From Aliidiomarina taiwanensis (lineage in GTDB: Bacteria > Pseudomonadota > Gammaproteobacteria > Enterobacterales > Alteromonadaceae), in the NCBI RefSeq assembly GCF_003987015.1, contig NZ_PIPQ01000001.1:62001-126000 (forward strand): 64,000 nucleotides of DNA. Reading direction: 5' to 3'. Of the stretch, positions 1-12,659 are shown in pieces. How positions within the stretch are numbered: the stretch's first letter is position 1; every line of letters begins with the position of its first letter. The translations under genes were made by a program, and so were the position numbers. The notes beneath the pieces were generated by a model. The model saw nothing but the letters and a program-made list of their open reading frames with translations. It ran no database searches and had not been told where the DNA came from.

Positions 1-896
1 CTTTAGTCGCCGACAATTCCTTAGAGGTGGTGGCGGCCTACACACAGCCCGACCGCCCGGCTGGACGCGGGAAAAAGCTACAACCTTCTGCGGTAAAGTC
101 GTTAGCACTTGAACACAACATTCCGGTTGAACAACCGGCCAACTTTAAAAGCGAAGACGCGTTGGCCACCCTCGCCGCTTATAACGCCGATGTGATGGTG
201 GTGGTTGCCTATGGTTTGCTGTTACCGCAGGCCGTTTTAGACACTCCGAAGCTGGGCTGTATTAATGTGCATGGCTCCTTATTACCCCGCTGGCGCGGCG
301 CCGCACCTATACAGCGAGCTATTTGGGCTGGCGACACAGAAACTGGGGTCACCATTATGCAAATGGACGCGGGTTTAGACACAGGCCCCATGCTCATAAA
401 AGCCGCCTTACCTATTACGCCAGAGGACACCAGCGCCAGCTTGTACCAAAAGTTGGCGGACATAGGGCCAAGCACGCTCGTCAGCGCCTTACACAAATTA
501 GCCGCGGGTGAGCTAGAAGCCGAGATACAACAGGACACCGACGCCACCTATGCAAAGAAACTGGATAAAGCGGAAGCCGCCATTGACTGGCAACAGGACG
601 CAGCCTTTATTGAACGCTGCATTCGGGCATTTAACCCCTGGCCTGGTACCGAGTTTTATTGCGGTGAACACCGAGTGAAAGTGTGGCAGGCCCAAGTAGT
701 GCCCAGCACCAGTCAAGCTCCTGCTGGCACTGTGCTCGCTGCGAACAAAAACGGAATCGACATTCAATGTGGCAGCGACGTATTACGCCTGCTAAAACTA
801 CAGCCCCCTGGAAAAAAACCGATGAGCTGCCAAGACCTACTCAACTCTCGTCGCCATTGGTTTACCCCAGACTTACCTCTAGGAGCTGAGGCATGA
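1..896 (+). CDS. fmt: Methionyl-tRNA formyltransferase, 5'-truncated by the window edge
   Basis: Fmt transfers a formyl group from 10-formyl-tetrahydrofolate to the amino group of Met on initiator tRNA in the cytoplasm. The frame is open from base 3, and the first residues ([23 protein letters not shown]) align with the family about 20 residues after its start, so the true start lies outside the window; the GTG at 27 is internal. The conserved [18 protein letters not shown] block carries the active-site Asn and His, and GLDTGPM follows with the catalytic Asp. The C-terminal OB-fold domain is complete. The stop overlaps the rsmB start (ATGA), so the two are translationally coupled. Confidence 0.97.
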   Translation, partial: LVADNSLEVVAAYTQPDRPAGRGKKLQPSAVKSLALEHNIPVEQPANFKSEDALATLAAYNADVMVVVAYGLLLPQAVLDTPKLGCINVHGSLLPRWRGAAPIQRAIWAGDTETGVTIMQMDAGLDTGPMLIKAALPITPEDTSASLYQKLADIGPSTLVSALHKLAAGELEAEIQQDTDATYAKKLDKAEAAIDWQQDAAFIERCIRAFNPWPGTEFYCGEHRVKVWQAQVVPSTSQAPAGTVLAANKNGIDIQCGSDVLRLLKLQPPGKKPMSCQDLLNSRRHWFTPDLPLGAEA

Positions 897-2200
897 GCCA
901 AACGCCGATGTCTAGCCGTGCTGCAGCAGCCTCCATTTTGCAAGCAGTGTTGCAGCATGGCCGCTCGTTATCGGCCGTGTTACCTGAATACCAACAACAG
1001 CTAAGCCCTGCTGATCGGGCTTGGGTGCAAGCGGTTTGCTTCGATGTATTACGCGAACTGCCACGCTACGAATGGTTAATTAAGCAGCTTGTCGACAAGC
1101 CCTTAAAAAGCAAAGTGCGCATTATTCACTACCTACTTATGGTGGGGCTTTCGCAGTTACGCACCTTAAACACCCCTGAGCATGCCGCTTTATCGGAAAC
1201 GGTCAATGCCACCAGCCGCTTAAGGCAAAAAGGCCTGAAAGGCTTAGTAAACGCTGTTTTGCGCAATTATTTAAGGCAACGAGAGGCCTTAGAAACACAG
1301 CTTGCCCAGCAAGTCCCTTTAGCTCACTGTTTTCCCCGCTGGTTACGCGACCGCATTGAAACCGCGTGGCCGGAACAAAGCCAGGCCATTTTCACAGCAA
1401 GCCAGCAACGGCCACCTTTGTGGCTGCGGGTCAATGCCCAAGCTTTCACCACCGAAGAATATTTAGCGCTGCTCGCCGAACAGGGCATTGAAGCACATGC
1501 TCACGCCCAGCGGCCCTACGCGTTAATGTTGGAACAACCCTTAGATGTGCGCACCCTGCCTCACTTCGAAACAGGTGCCGTGTCCGTGCAAGATATTAGC
1601 GCACAATGGGCAGGTTATTACCTACAGGCAGAGCCTGGCATGCTGGTACTCGACGCCTGTGCTGCGCCTGGCGGTAAAAGCGCTTTGTTGCTTGAACAAA
1701 CGCCGGGCATCGAACTGCATGCGCTTGAGCTGGAAGAACGGCGCATACCCCGTATGCATGAAAACTTTGCCCGCTTAAACTTACAAGTCAAAGTAATGCA
1801 AGGCGATGCCGCTCAGCCTGAGCCTTGGTGGCCAGGTCAGTTATACGACCGCATTCTTCTCGACGCCCCCTGCTCTGCCACAGGTATATTGCGCCGTCAG
1901 CCGGACATTCGCTGGCACCGGCGAGAAACCGACATTGCCAGTTTAGTGACACTGCAACAAGACATATTACGCGCCCAGTGGCAGCTTTTAAAACCAGGCG
2001 GGATTTTGGTGTACGCCACCTGTTCTATATTACCGGAAGAAAACGAAGCCCAAATTCAGCAGTTCTTAGCCACTACCCCCGACGCTCAGCGGTCCGAGCC
2101 GCTTGCTCAGACAGGCTTACAAATTTTGCCTGGAACTGAACAAAGTAGCCATGGCGACGGCTTTTACTATGCTGCATTAACAAAGCGCGATATTAAATAG
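893..2200 (+). CDS. rsmB: 16S rRNA m5C967 methyltransferase RsmB (Sun/Fmu)
   Basis: RsmB methylates C967 of 16S rRNA using SAM. The protein has 435 residues, the usual length. It has an N-terminal NusB-like RNA-binding domain (about 1-140) and a Rossmann methyltransferase domain with the SAM loop [10 protein letters not shown]. Two cysteines typical of m5C enzymes are present, in [10 protein letters not shown] (motif IV) and [11 protein letters not shown] (motif VI, the catalytic nucleophile). The ATG overlaps the fmt stop by four bases. The fmt-rsmB-trkA order is common in gammaproteobacteria. Confidence 0.97.
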   Translation: MSQTPMSSRAAAASILQAVLQHGRSLSAVLPEYQQQLSPADRAWVQAVCFDVLRELPRYEWLIKQLVDKPLKSKVRIIHYLLMVGLSQLRTLNTPEHAALSETVNATSRLRQKGLKGLVNAVLRNYLRQREALETQLAQQVPLAHCFPRWLRDRIETAWPEQSQAIFTASQQRPPLWLRVNAQAFTTEEYLALLAEQGIEAHAHAQRPYALMLEQPLDVRTLPHFETGAVSVQDISAQWAGYYLQAEPGMLVLDACAAPGGKSALLLEQTPGIELHALELEERRIPRMHENFARLNLQVKVMQGDAAQPEPWWPGQLYDRILLDAPCSATGILRRQPDIRWHRRETDIASLVTLQQDILRAQWQLLKPGGILVYATCSILPEENEAQIQQFLATTPDAQRSEPLAQTGLQILPGTEQSSHGDGFYYAALTKRDIK

Positions 2201-2245
2201 TTTGCTAAGGTGTGAACAGCAAACCAAAGGGAGCGAATACAGGCA

Positions 2246-3625
2246 ATGAAGATTATTATTGTTGGGGCCGGGAAAGTAGGCGTCACACTCGCCGAGCATT
2301 TGGTTTCGAGCCGAAATGAAATTACCGTGGTGGACCAAAATCCCGACATTTTGACGGAGCTTCAGCGCAAGTACGACTTAAACATTGTACACGGGAATGG
2401 GGCCTACCCTGAGGTATTACGCAATGCGGGTGCCGAAGAGGCAGACCTACTCGTGGCCGTGAGCAACAGCGACGAGGTGAACATGCTAGCCTGCCAGGTA
2501 GCCCATAGTGTGTTTAAGGTATTCAAAAAAATAGCCCGTATTCGCGCACCACAGTATATTCGCTATGCGGACGTATTGTTCCATAAAGACCAAATGCCCG
2601 TTGACCACGTCATAGCCCCAGAGCAACTTGTCACCTCCTACATTAAGCGCCTAGTGGACTACCCGGGTGCCTTGCAAGTGCTTGAGTTCTCGGACGGCAA
2701 GGTGAGCCTAGTCAGTGTTCGCGCCTACTATGGCGGGAAACTTGTAGGGCATGCTATTTCAGCCTTGCGCGAGCATTTACCCAATGTGGATGTGCGGGTG
2801 GCGGCTATTTTCCGCCAAGGTAAGCCCATACGCCCGCTGGGTACCACAATTATTGAAGCCGGCGACGAAGTGTTCTTTGTTGCATCGACACGCCATATTC
2901 GCGCTGTTATGGAAGAATTACAGCCGCTCGAACGGCCTGTGCGCAAAGTGATGATAGTCGGTGGTGGTTTGGTGGGTGCTGGCCTTGCCAAAGCCCTCGA
3001 ACAAACTCATAAGGTTAAAATTATTGAGCAGAACGAAAGCCGCACCCAAGAGCTTTCTTCCGAGCTTTCCTCGCGCACGCTTGTACTGTGCGGTGACGCC
3101 GCAGACCAACAATTGCTTAGCGAAGCCAATATAGAAGACCAAGACGTTTTTATTGCTGTTACCAACGACGACGAAGCCAATATTATGTCGGCCATGTTGG
3201 CGAAGCGTATGGGGGCTAAGCGCACTTTGGTACTCATTCAGCGCGCTGCCTATGTTGACTTAGTACAAGGTGCGGAAATAGATATCGCTATAGCGCCTCA
3301 ACAAGCAACTGTTTCTGCCCTCTTACGCCATATTCGACGTGACTTCTTTATTAACGACTACTCACTACGTAAAGGGGTTGCTGAAGCCGTTGAGCTGGTG
3401 GCGAAAGGCGATGAGACCACCTCCAAAGTTGTGGGCCGCGAGCTACGAGAACTCGACTTACCACCAGGCACGACAGTGGGTGCCATTGTTCGAGGCGACG
3501 AAGTACTGCTGGCCCATAACAAGGCTGTCATTGAGCACGACGACCACATTATTCTATTCTTAGTGAATAAAAAGTACGTGGAAGACATTGAAAAGCTATT
3601 TACCCCTGGCGCCCTGTATTTTTAG
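2246..3625 (+). CDS. trkA: Trk potassium uptake regulatory protein TrkA
   Basis: TrkA is the peripheral NAD(H)-binding gating ring of the Trk K+ uptake system. The 459 residues contain two RCK repeats. The first opens with the dinucleotide motif [17 protein letters not shown] at the N-terminus, and the second with [16 protein letters not shown] near residue 234. Each is followed by a TrkA_C domain. It lies 45 bp after rsmB and converges on trkH, the channel subunit it regulates, with the two coding ends overlapping by a few bases. Confidence 0.97.
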   Translation: MKIIIVGAGKVGVTLAEHLVSSRNEITVVDQNPDILTELQRKYDLNIVHGNGAYPEVLRNAGAEEADLLVAVSNSDEVNMLACQVAHSVFKVFKKIARIRAPQYIRYADVLFHKDQMPVDHVIAPEQLVTSYIKRLVDYPGALQVLEFSDGKVSLVSVRAYYGGKLVGHAISALREHLPNVDVRVAAIFRQGKPIRPLGTTIIEAGDEVFFVASTRHIRAVMEELQPLERPVRKVMIVGGGLVGAGLAKALEQTHKVKIIEQNESRTQELSSELSSRTLVLCGDAADQQLLSEANIEDQDVFIAVTNDDEANIMSAMLAKRMGAKRTLVLIQRAAYVDLVQGAEIDIAIAPQQATVSALLRHIRRDFFINDYSLRKGVAEAVELVAKGDETTSKVVGRELRELDLPPGTTVGAIVRGDEVLLAHNKAVIEHDDHIILFLVNKKYVEDIEKLFTPGALYF

Positions 3626-5070
3626 TGGCGCCAGAACGTTGGGCTAAACAAGACCAACAAGGTGAATATTTCTAAGCGACCAAAAAGCATGGCGAGTATT
3701 GCAATCCACTTGCCGCCGTCGCTCACCGACTGAAAGTTAGACGCTACCTCACCTAAGCCTGGGCCAAGGTTGTTCATGGTGGCAGCTGTTGCTCCAAAGG
3801 CAGAATAGTCGTCCAACCCTGTGGCAATAAAACCCAGCATTAACAACACAAACAATAAGGCGTAGGCCGAGAAAAAGCCCCACACTGCCTGTACCACTCG
3901 GTCAGGCAAAGCGCGCTTACCCCAGCGCACTGAAAACACACCATGAGGGTGGATCAGGCGGTTAATTTCACGTTTCCCTTGGCGGTACATCAAGGCCACC
4001 CGAATTACTTTAATGCCCCCGGCTGTCGACCCTGCGCTGCCGCCAATAAAGCTTGCAAAAATAAGCAATACAGGCAAAAACAGAGGCCAGGTACTGAAGG
4101 AGTCTGTGGTAAAGCCAGCCGTTAAACCAATGGAAGCCACTTGGAATAAACCGTCTATCCACGCTGTGTCTAACCCTGCGTCTGACTTCCACCACAAGAC
4201 AATAATGGTCACCAAAGCCAAGCCGCCTTGAATGGTCAGCAAGGCTCTAAATTCTGGATCACGCCAATAGGCTTTAACAGTTTTGCCTCGGTAGGCGGCA
4301 AAGTGCAGCGAAAAATTAACGGCAGCCAATAGTAAAAACACCACGCATATTAAGTGGATCACCCAGCTGTCGTAATGCCCCATGCTGGCGTCGTAGGTGG
4401 AAAAGCCTCCTATTGCCACTGTCGAAAACGAATGACCAATCGCGTCAAAGGGGGTCATACCCGCAAGCCAATATGCAAAAGCACAAGCAATGGTCATGCC
4501 TAAATAAATAAACCATAAATGCTTGGCGGTATCGGCTATGCGTGGCGTTAACTTTTTGTCTTTCATTGGGCCTGGAATTTCTGCCTGATACAGCTGCATG
4601 CCCCCTATCCCCAATAAGGGCAAAATGGCAACAGCAAGCACAATAATTCCCATGCCGCCCATCCACTGCAATTGTTGGCGGTAAAAGCGGTACGAGTGGG
4701 GCAGCTCCTCTATGCCTGTCAGCACGGTGGCACCTGTGGTGGTTAATGCCGAAAAAGACTCAAACATAGAGTTGGTAATACTCAGGGAGTGTTCGTCAGG
4801 CAACATAAAGGGAATGGCACCCACAGAGCCTAGTACCAACCAAAACAACACAACAATTAAAAAGCCTTCTCGGGTTTTCAATTCTTCTTGCGCATTTCGG
4901 TTAGGCCACCATATCAGCAGCCCCATGACTAAACTTATAAAAAACCCAAGCAAAAACGACCAACCACCACCGTCTTTATAGAAGTAAGCAAGGGCCGCTG
5001 GGGGTAAAAGCGCCACGCTAAAAATAGCAATTAATAGCCCTAATATTCTCAGTATGGTTCTAAATTGCAT
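3622..5070 (-). CDS. trkH: Trk potassium uptake channel subunit TrkH
   Basis: TrkH is the K+-translocating membrane subunit paired with TrkA. The 482 residues form many hydrophobic helices. Selectivity-filter-like glycine segments are visible, including [36 protein letters not shown] and [10 protein letters not shown], one per M1-P-M2 repeat. The gene runs on minus; its stop overlaps the convergent trkA stop. Its ATG directly abuts the stop of pepQ upstream (5071), so slt, pepQ and trkH probably share a transcript. Confidence 0.96.
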   Translation of the reverse strand: MQFRTILRILGLLIAIFSVALLPPAALAYFYKDGGGWSFLLGFFISLVMGLLIWWPNRNAQEELKTREGFLIVVLFWLVLGSVGAIPFMLPDEHSLSITNSMFESFSALTTTGATVLTGIEELPHSYRFYRQQLQWMGGMGIIVLAVAILPLLGIGGMQLYQAEIPGPMKDKKLTPRIADTAKHLWFIYLGMTIACAFAYWLAGMTPFDAIGHSFSTVAIGGFSTYDASMGHYDSWVIHLICVVFLLLAAVNFSLHFAAYRGKTVKAYWRDPEFRALLTIQGGLALVTIIVLWWKSDAGLDTAWIDGLFQVASIGLTAGFTTDSFSTWPLFLPVLLIFASFIGGSAGSTAGGIKVIRVALMYRQGKREINRLIHPHGVFSVRWGKRALPDRVVQAVWGFFSAYALLFVLLMLGFIATGLDDYSAFGATAATMNNLGPGLGEVASNFQSVSDGGKWIAILAMLFGRLEIFTLLVLFSPTFWRH

Positions 5071-6402
5071 TTAACCCAGCCCTAGTTCGCGTGTTACGTT
5101 TTCGTTTCTGTTGCTATGAATAATAATATTGTCTTCTATTCGAATGCCGCCATAGGGCGATAACGCCTCGACCTTTTGCCAGTTAATGGTACGCCCTACT
5201 GCGCTTTCTTGCAGCTGATGAAGTAAAGAATCTATAAAATAAATTCCAGGCTCTATGGTCAGTGCCATGGCGGGCGCTATGGTCCGCGTCGATTTCAATT
5301 GCGGGTAGTTCTGAGGTGAAGGTGCAAGCTGACCATATTCATTGGCAAGATTTCCGCCTACGTCGTGCACTTGCAAGCCTATAAAATGGCCTATGCCATG
5401 GGGCATAAATACATGACTTATCTGGTTTTCAACGATGTCTTCGGCGTTTATACTGCAAATGCCAAATTGAATTAAAAGCTGGGCAATATGCACATGCGCT
5501 TGGTGATGTAAGTCCGCAAACGCCATACCTGGCTTTAATTTAAGTACCAGTGCTTGGGCTATGTGCGCAACCCCCTCGATTAGTGCTTTATACTCGTCGG
5601 ATGCATCTTTACCAGAGTAACTGCGGCTAATGTCCGCTGCATAGCCTGCATAATTTGCACCGGCGTCAATCATTAAGGAGCGGTGCTCACCGCGTCGTTG
5701 GGGCAAGGTGCTTTTGCCACGGTAATGCAAAATAGCCGCATGCTCGTTTTCACCAATAATGGGCGGGTAATGCATTTCATTTTCCCGCTGTTGCGTGGCT
5801 TGCATGTACACCATCAGGCAGTCGAACTCTGAAGCGCCTTGAGCCCATATTTCTGCTACCGCCCTATGGCCTCGAATAGCGGTTTCATTTGCCCGGCGAA
5901 TACACTGCAATTCATAGTCTGTTTTTATCGCCCGGTAGTAGCTCAAGAAACTTAATGCGGCTTCTGGATTCACCAACTCGAAACCTAATGCCTGCGCAAC
6001 TTCGATGTGCTCCCCTATATAAACTGCCCTTTTCCTGTCGTAAGGTAAAATTCTGTCCACTTGATCTGGCCGCGCAATAAGTTCCACATGGAACATGCGC
6101 ACCCAAGGCGCAGTGCTTAAATTGGGCTGTTCATACCAAAATGCTTCAGAATGCAAAATAACCAGCGTTGGCTTGTTAAGATTTGGATTAAACACCACCC
6201 AGCTATGGGGTAAGTTGTCTAATGGACACCAAGACTTAAAGTGTGGGTTCGCTTTAAAGGGGTACTCCATGTCGTCGAGAAAGGCTCGTTTTAACTGCCC
6301 CGCATGAATAGCTAGCAGCTCGTAGCCTTCACGCTCGCATAAGGTTTTACTGCGTAACGTCATTTCCGCAATATGCGCAGGAAACAAGGTCTGAAGCTCC
6401 AT
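5071..6402 (-). CDS. pepQ: Xaa-Pro dipeptidase PepQ
   Basis: PepQ is an M24 metallopeptidase that hydrolyses dipeptides with a C-terminal proline and is also known for organophosphate hydrolase side activity. At 443 residues it has the usual length. Pita-bread fold metal ligands are visible: the Asp pair in MIDAGANYAGYAADISRSY, the His in FMPHGIGHFIGLQVHD, and the Glu residues in LTIEPGIYF and GGIRIEDN. It sits 11 bp from slt and abuts trkH. In many gammaproteobacteria pepQ is near fadBA, as here. Confidence 0.95.
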   Translation of the reverse strand: MELQTLFPAHIAEMTLRSKTLCEREGYELLAIHAGQLKRAFLDDMEYPFKANPHFKSWCPLDNLPHSWVVFNPNLNKPTLVILHSEAFWYEQPNLSTAPWVRMFHVELIARPDQVDRILPYDRKRAVYIGEHIEVAQALGFELVNPEAALSFLSYYRAIKTDYELQCIRRANETAIRGHRAVAEIWAQGASEFDCLMVYMQATQQRENEMHYPPIIGENEHAAILHYRGKSTLPQRRGEHRSLMIDAGANYAGYAADISRSYSGKDASDEYKALIEGVAHIAQALVLKLKPGMAFADLHHQAHVHIAQLLIQFGICSINAEDIVENQISHVFMPHGIGHFIGLQVHDVGGNLANEYGQLAPSPQNYPQLKSTRTIAPAMALTIEPGIYFIDSLLHQLQESAVGRTINWQKVEALSPYGGIRIEDNIIIHSNRNENVTRELGLG

Positions 6403-6413
6403 AGGGTTTCTTC

Positions 6414-8393
6414 CTATCCGCTGTGAGATGCACCGACTGTCATGCTTATTAAAGGCCTAAACACATTGTTCCTCTCGCCTAGCAACATACTATAAATTTG
6501 CTGGTACGCGAGCACACCTTTTATATAGTTACGGGTTTCTTCATAGGGCACGGTTTCTACCCACACGTCTAATTCCACCGGCGTTTCCGGAAGCCACTCT
6601 TGCACGCGATGAATGCCCGCATTATAGGCGGCGGTGGCCACTATCCAGTTGTTCCCGCTTCGCTGCAGTAGTTCTTTTAAATAGCGGGTGCCTAAGCGCA
6701 CATTAAACTCGGGGTTATATAGCTGCTGCCGAGAAAAGCGGGCCGCAGGGCCTGGCATGCGGCTTAATAGGTACTCGGCGGTGCCTGGCATAACCTGCAT
6801 AAGCCCGCGAGCTCCCACAGGTGAAACTGCGTCGGCGCGAAACGAACTTTCTCGTCTCACTATGGCATATACCCAAGCCAAATCAAGGTTTTGACTTGTT
6901 GCATGGGTTTTAAGCACATCGTAAAAGGCTAAGGGAAAACGTCGCTCCACGTCATTGAACATACCCGTATGAGCAAAGGTAAAAATAGCTTGTTCATATA
7001 AACCTAGCTCATGAGCAAGCACAGCACTTAATACTTGTTCCTGGTATTGCCCGCGGTATGCAATACGGTTCCACTCGCGTCGTCCTTGTAAGTTGCGCTC
7101 TAAGGCAAATAATTCAATGGCCCGCTGCATAGAAGCTCGGCTTTTCAAGGCTTCCAGCTCGCGGGTGTCATACTGCACGGGCTGGTGAGCAAGCGACGCT
7201 TCTCTATTTAAATGGGCACTGGCCAAAAAACCATAATAACTGCGGTTTTGGGCCACTTCAGCTAACTCTTCCTGCCCTTCTTCCGTAAAGTTTAGTGCTA
7301 ATAAAGCCCGCGCCCGCCAATAACGCCATTGGTCTTTTTCTTGTTCTTCCGCAGGTAAGGCGTTAATAAACATGGACACACGGTCGTACCTATTGGTGCG
7401 CAGTAACGCGGCAAGCATCCATTGCCGCCCTTGTTTTGACAGTTGTGTCATTGGCACTTGTTCCAACCAATACAGTGCTTCTGGATCGCCTCGTACGGAC
7501 AGGGTCACCCCAAACCGCTCATGCATATTGTGTACAACGTCATCAGGAAAGTCGTACACTTGTTGGTAATGCACCCAGGCTTGTTCGGCCTTTTCTATGT
7601 CTTGCCAAATAAGCCGCGGCAAAGCGGACAGTATGAGTTCCTGCTCTCGGGGATCGTTATTTTGATAATCCCGAAAGCGCATAATGGCTGCTGAGTTGTT
7701 CGCAGCCCGGCGGGCTAACCGAGCGAGGTACCTATTTTGCTCTGGTAACAGCCGTGTTAAGTAATTCACCAAGCCAAGTTCTTTGTTTGCCAGCGCGAGT
7801 TTTATCCTATCCCACACGTGTTGTTCCGTGCGCATACCGGCATTTGCCCATGCGGCGAATACAGGGTCGCATTCTTTTGGCTGGCTATTCCCATTTACCC
7901 ATTGGTTACTTACTTGGGGCCACACGACGTTTAAATTTTCTGTGCTTTGCCACAAAAAGTGCAAATACTGACATTGAAGCTTTCCGTTCCTGCTGCCTTG
8001 GTAGTAAAGTAAGAAGCGCTCGGCCTGATTTTTTTGCGCTAAAAACCGCAGCCAATCAGTGCGCAAGCTGTCTGCGACGGGTGTCCCAGAATAATCGTTA
8101 AGAAATTCGCTGATCAGTGGTTCATTCGCTAAACTCAAGTTCTGCTGTAAAAACTCAGCTTCTAAATAAGGGTATAATGCGTACCCGCGTAACTGAGCCA
8201 TATTTTCCCGAGCCTCAGTAAAGCGGCGAGCTGAAATGTGCTCCTCCGTTTGGACAAAGAGTTCCCGCTGTTCAGCCAAGGAAAGTGAGGCAGCCACAGG
8301 CAGTGACGCAAGCAACTGCAGAACGCCAACAACACCGAGAGCGAGCAGAATTTTGCATTGGTTTTTAAACGCCTGTTTAATTTTTTTTCGCAT
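6414..8393 (-). CDS. slt: Soluble lytic murein transglycosylase Slt
   Basis: Slt is a periplasmic enzyme that cleaves the MurNAc-GlcNAc bond of peptidoglycan to give 1,6-anhydro-muropeptides. I choose the ATG at 8393, giving 659 residues, because it opens a signal peptide (MRKKIKQ, then a hydrophobic stretch ending near SLPVAAS). A longer reading would start at a TTG in front of it. A superhelical N-terminal domain of about 430 residues precedes the goose-lysozyme-like C-terminal domain, with IVRRESSFRADAVSPVGARG carrying the catalytic Glu, then LMQVMPGTA and TAAYNAG. It is divergent from fadB. Confidence 0.93.
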   Translation of the reverse strand: MRKKIKQAFKNQCKILLALGVVGVLQLLASLPVAASLSLAEQRELFVQTEEHISARRFTEARENMAQLRGYALYPYLEAEFLQQNLSLANEPLISEFLNDYSGTPVADSLRTDWLRFLAQKNQAERFLLYYQGSRNGKLQCQYLHFLWQSTENLNVVWPQVSNQWVNGNSQPKECDPVFAAWANAGMRTEQHVWDRIKLALANKELGLVNYLTRLLPEQNRYLARLARRAANNSAAIMRFRDYQNNDPREQELILSALPRLIWQDIEKAEQAWVHYQQVYDFPDDVVHNMHERFGVTLSVRGDPEALYWLEQVPMTQLSKQGRQWMLAALLRTNRYDRVSMFINALPAEEQEKDQWRYWRARALLALNFTEEGQEELAEVAQNRSYYGFLASAHLNREASLAHQPVQYDTRELEALKSRASMQRAIELFALERNLQGRREWNRIAYRGQYQEQVLSAVLAHELGLYEQAIFTFAHTGMFNDVERRFPLAFYDVLKTHATSQNLDLAWVYAIVRRESSFRADAVSPVGARGLMQVMPGTAEYLLSRMPGPAARFSRQQLYNPEFNVRLGTRYLKELLQRSGNNWIVATAAYNAGIHRVQEWLPETPVELDVWVETVPYEETRNYIKGVLAYQQIYSMLLGERNNVFRPLISMTVGASHSG

Positions 8394-8508
8394 TATGGGA
8401 AGATGACTATTAAGTGAATACCATGCTTTTGTATCATAGTGTGGTGACAACTCAAGTACATTAGGTATTTGTAGGCAGATACCCTGCCAACAATTCAGGA
8501 GACCGAAG

Positions 8509-10650
8509 ATGATCTACCAAGGTGACAACCTAAGTGTTGAAATCGTAGAACCAGGTATAGCCGAACTCAAGTTTGACGGCCAAGGTTCTGTCAACAAATT
8601 CGACCAGAAAACCCTGAATGAATTTAGCAGTGCTCTCGACGCGATAGCGGCCGACAGCGACGTAAAAGGGGTACTCGTTACCAGTGCTAAATCGACGTTC
8701 ATTGTGGGGGCGGACATTACAGAGTTTTTAACCCTGTTCGCTGATATTGAAAGTACCAAAACATGGGTGCACAAAGCGTCGCGTGTGTTTGACAAGTTAG
8801 AAGACCTACCTGTTCCTACCATTGCAGCCGTCAATGGTTTTGCTCTTGGTGGTGGTTGTGAGGCTATTTTAGCCTGTGACTTCCGTATTGCAGACGAAAC
8901 CGCCGTTATTGGCCTCCCGGAAGTGAAGCTTGGTCTTATTCCAGGATTTGGCGGCACGGTTCGTTTACCTCGTCTGATTGGTCCCGACAACGCATTAGAA
9001 GCCATGACAACTGGTAAAAACCATAAGCCTGACAACGCCCTTGCTATTGGTTTAGTCGACGCCGTTGTGAGCAGCGAAAATCTGCGAGATGGCGCCTTGT
9101 CTATGTTACGCGACGCCATTCATGGCGAGTTAGACTGGCGAGCAGCACGTACACCAAAACTACAGCCGCTTAAAGCCAACGATGTTGAGCGTCTGATGAC
9201 CTTTAGCACGGCCAAAGGCATGGTATGGGCAAAAGCTGGTAAACACTACCCGGCTCCTCATGCGGCTGTTGAGGTGGTTGAACGCGGTGCCGGGGAAGAG
9301 CGCAACGGTGCCCTGCTTGTTGAAAATGAATTATTCGTGAAGCTAGCCCAAACTGATGCGTGCCGTGCACAAGTAGGTATTTTCCTGGCGGACCAGGTAG
9401 TGAAAAGTAAGAGCAAGAAACTTGCTAAGCAAGCCACGAAAAAAATTAGCCGTGCCGGTGTCATTGGCGCCGGTATTATGGGCGGCGGTATTGCCTACCA
9501 GTCGGCGGTTAAAGGTGTGCCTGTTGTGATGAAAGACATCAAGCAAGAGGCGCTAGACCTTGGCTTAACTGAAGCCACAAACATTTTAACGAAAAGCCTG
9601 AAGCGCGGTCGCATTAGTGCCAAAAAAGTGACAGGTACGTTGAATAAAATTACCACAACCATGCACAACAACGAGCTAGAAAACGTTGATATTGTGGTAG
9701 AAGCCGTTGTTGAAAGCCCGAAAGTGAAAACAGCCGTGCTTTCTCAAATTGAAAAAGTTGTTCCTGAAGACACTATTATTACGTCGAACACCTCAACTAT
9801 TTCCATTGACCGCTTAGCAGAAAGCCTGGAGCACCCGGAATACTTCTGCGGCATGCACTTCTTTAACCCTGTGCACAAAATGCCTTTGGTTGAAATTATT
9901 CGCGGAAAGCGCACATCTGACGAAACCATTGCAACTGTTACTGCCTATGCGCTACAAATGGGTAAAACACCCATTGTGGTCAATGACTGCCCTGGCTTTT
10001 TAGTGAACCGAGTGTTGTTCCCTTACTTTGCAGGTTTCAGCTTGTTGTTAGACGACGGTGTTGACTTCCCTGCTATCGACAAGGTGATGGAAAAAGACTT
10101 TGGCTGGCCTATGGGGCCCGCCTACCTATGCGACGTGGTGGGCTTAGACACAGCCACCCATGCTAGTGAAGTCATGGCAGCTGGCTTCCCAGAGCGCATG
10201 CCACACCACGCAGAAGGTGCCATTGCTAAGCTTGCAGCAGCAGACCGCTTTGGCCAAAAGAATGGCAAAGGCTTCTACCAGTACGGTGTGGACAAGCGCG
10301 GCAAGCCAACCAAGACAGTGCATGAAGACGTGTACGAAGTGATCGGTGAAAAACAAGAAGCCGCTGACAAAGAAGAAATTATTGCACGCTGCATGATTCC
10401 AATGGTGAACGAAATGGTTCGCTGCTTAGAAGAAGGCATTGTTGCTTCAGCCGAGGAAGCTGATATTGCATTAATTTATGGCCTTGGGTTCCCTCCTTTC
10501 CGAGGCGGTGCATTCCGTTACTTAGAAACCCTTGGTTTAAAACAATTCATTGAGTTAGCCGACAAGTATGCACACTTGGGCGAACTGTACCAAGTAACCG
10601 ACGGCTTGCGGGCGAAAGCCGAAGCTGGCGAATCTTACTTTAAAAGCTAA
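8509..10650 (+). CDS. fadB: Fatty acid oxidation complex alpha subunit FadB
   Basis: FadB is the multifunctional beta-oxidation subunit: enoyl-CoA hydratase/isomerase at the N-terminus and 3-hydroxyacyl-CoA dehydrogenase at the C-terminus. The crotonase half shows [13 protein letters not shown] and [16 protein letters not shown], carrying the two glutamates. The dehydrogenase half opens with the NAD-binding [14 protein letters not shown] near residue 320 and has [16 protein letters not shown]. At 713 residues it is close to the usual 715-730. A Shine-Dalgarno (AGGAGA) precedes the ATG. It forms an operon with fadA, 18 bp downstream. Confidence 0.97.
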   Translation: MIYQGDNLSVEIVEPGIAELKFDGQGSVNKFDQKTLNEFSSALDAIAADSDVKGVLVTSAKSTFIVGADITEFLTLFADIESTKTWVHKASRVFDKLEDLPVPTIAAVNGFALGGGCEAILACDFRIADETAVIGLPEVKLGLIPGFGGTVRLPRLIGPDNALEAMTTGKNHKPDNALAIGLVDAVVSSENLRDGALSMLRDAIHGELDWRAARTPKLQPLKANDVERLMTFSTAKGMVWAKAGKHYPAPHAAVEVVERGAGEERNGALLVENELFVKLAQTDACRAQVGIFLADQVVKSKSKKLAKQATKKISRAGVIGAGIMGGGIAYQSAVKGVPVVMKDIKQEALDLGLTEATNILTKSLKRGRISAKKVTGTLNKITTTMHNNELENVDIVVEAVVESPKVKTAVLSQIEKVVPEDTIITSNTSTISIDRLAESLEHPEYFCGMHFFNPVHKMPLVEIIRGKRTSDETIATVTAYALQMGKTPIVVNDCPGFLVNRVLFPYFAGFSLLLDDGVDFPAIDKVMEKDFGWPMGPAYLCDVVGLDTATHASEVMAAGFPERMPHHAEGAIAKLAAADRFGQKNGKGFYQYGVDKRGKPTKTVHEDVYEVIGEKQEAADKEEIIARCMIPMVNEMVRCLEEGIVASAEEADIALIYGLGFPPFRGGAFRYLETLGLKQFIELADKYAHLGELYQVTDGLRAKAEAGESYFKS

Positions 10651-11832
<1,182 letters not shown>

Positions 11833-11862
11833 CGCTGTAATCACAGCAATTTGTTAGCATAA

Positions 11863-11900
11863 AAAAGGCGGTGCGCATGTTATGATGCTCACCGCCTTTT
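11863..11900 (+). terminator. Rho-independent terminator after fadA
   Basis: A stem with arms GGCGGTGCGCAT and ATGCTCACCGCC (one internal mismatch) around a short GTTATG loop is flanked by an A-run on the left and TTTT on the right, so it may work in both directions. It separates fadA from tusA. Confidence 0.85.
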
Positions 11901-11920
11901 ACTTTTAGCTAGGTATTCAT

Positions 11921-12169
11921 ATGAGTGACTTTTCTAATCCCACCTTACAGCTCGACACCCTTGGTTTACGTTGCCCAGAGCCAGTGATGCTTATTCGTGG
12001 GCGTATTCGTAAAATGGCGCCAGGCGACACCCTATTGGTGATAGCCGACGACCCTGCCACACTGCGCGACATTCCTGCGTATTGTCGCTTTATGGAGCAT
12101 GGTTTAGTAGCGGCTGAAACGGAACAAGCCCCCTACCGCTACCTCATCCAAAAAGGCGAAAACGCTTAA
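11921..12169 (+). CDS. tusA: Sulfur carrier protein TusA
   Basis: TusA is a small cytoplasmic sulfur carrier that takes persulfide sulfur from IscS and passes it on for tRNA 2-thiouridine synthesis and other uses. The 82 residues contain the family motif [13 protein letters not shown] with the persulfide-carrying Cys at residue 18, followed by [18 protein letters not shown]. It sits just after the fadA terminator and its stop overlaps that of the convergent GNAT gene by four bases. Confidence 0.93.
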   Translation: MSDFSNPTLQLDTLGLRCPEPVMLIRGRIRKMAPGDTLLVIADDPATLRDIPAYCRFMEHGLVAAETEQAPYRYLIQKGENA

Positions 12170-12651
12170 AGTTTGTATTCCCAAAACTCCGCAGAGCCGG
12201 TAGCTGGGTCTAACTGGTAGGCTGCGAAGCCAAACTTTTTATAAGCAAGTTTCGCTGGCTCGTTGCCCGTCAGCACTTCCAGTGTCAGTTTGCAGCAGCC
12301 TCTCGCTTTCGCTTCCGTCACCACCGCTTGCATGAGTTTTTGTGCCAGGCCTTGGCCACGCAAACCACTGCGAATGGCTATATCGTGAATATTGCACACA
12401 GGTTTTGCGGCAAAAGTGGAAAAGCCGATAACACAATTCACTAAGCCAACCGCCTGACCTTCTTCATTCCATGCCAGAAAACTAAAAACAGTGTCCCGTG
12501 CAGCCATTTCTTTAATTAAAACAGCCTTGGTACTTTCTGGTAAGGCTTCGCCACCGCCCATTGGGTCTTGCGCATAGTGATCGAGCATCTCAATTAGCGC
12601 GTGGGCATGTACTGGGTTGTGATAGTCAACAGCTTCTACTTTTACTGCCAT
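12166..12651 (-). CDS. GNAT family N-acetyltransferase
   Basis: A 161-residue single-domain GNAT. The acetyl-CoA pyrophosphate-binding signature is [18 protein letters not shown] (motif A, Q/RxxGxG/A type), followed by a motif B strand and helix with [21 protein letters not shown]. The substrate cannot be told from sequence. It lies 8 bp downstream of tag on the same strand, so the two are probably co-transcribed. Confidence 0.9.
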   Translation of the reverse strand: MAVKVEAVDYHNPVHAHALIEMLDHYAQDPMGGGEALPESTKAVLIKEMAARDTVFSFLAWNEEGQAVGLVNCVIGFSTFAAKPVCNIHDIAIRSGLRGQGLAQKLMQAVVTEAKARGCCKLTLEVLTGNEPAKLAYKKFGFAAYQLDPATGSAEFWEYKL

Positions 12652-12659
12652 AAGGTCCT

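Noticed and set aside
6081-6094. Possible third parS site in pepQ (GTTCCACATGGAAC)
   Set aside because: The CACGTG core reads CACATG, so the palindrome is broken at the centre, where ParB recognition is usually strict.
8514-9119. 201-codon ORF antisense to fadB
   Set aside because: A low-complexity serine/arginine-rich shadow of fadB.
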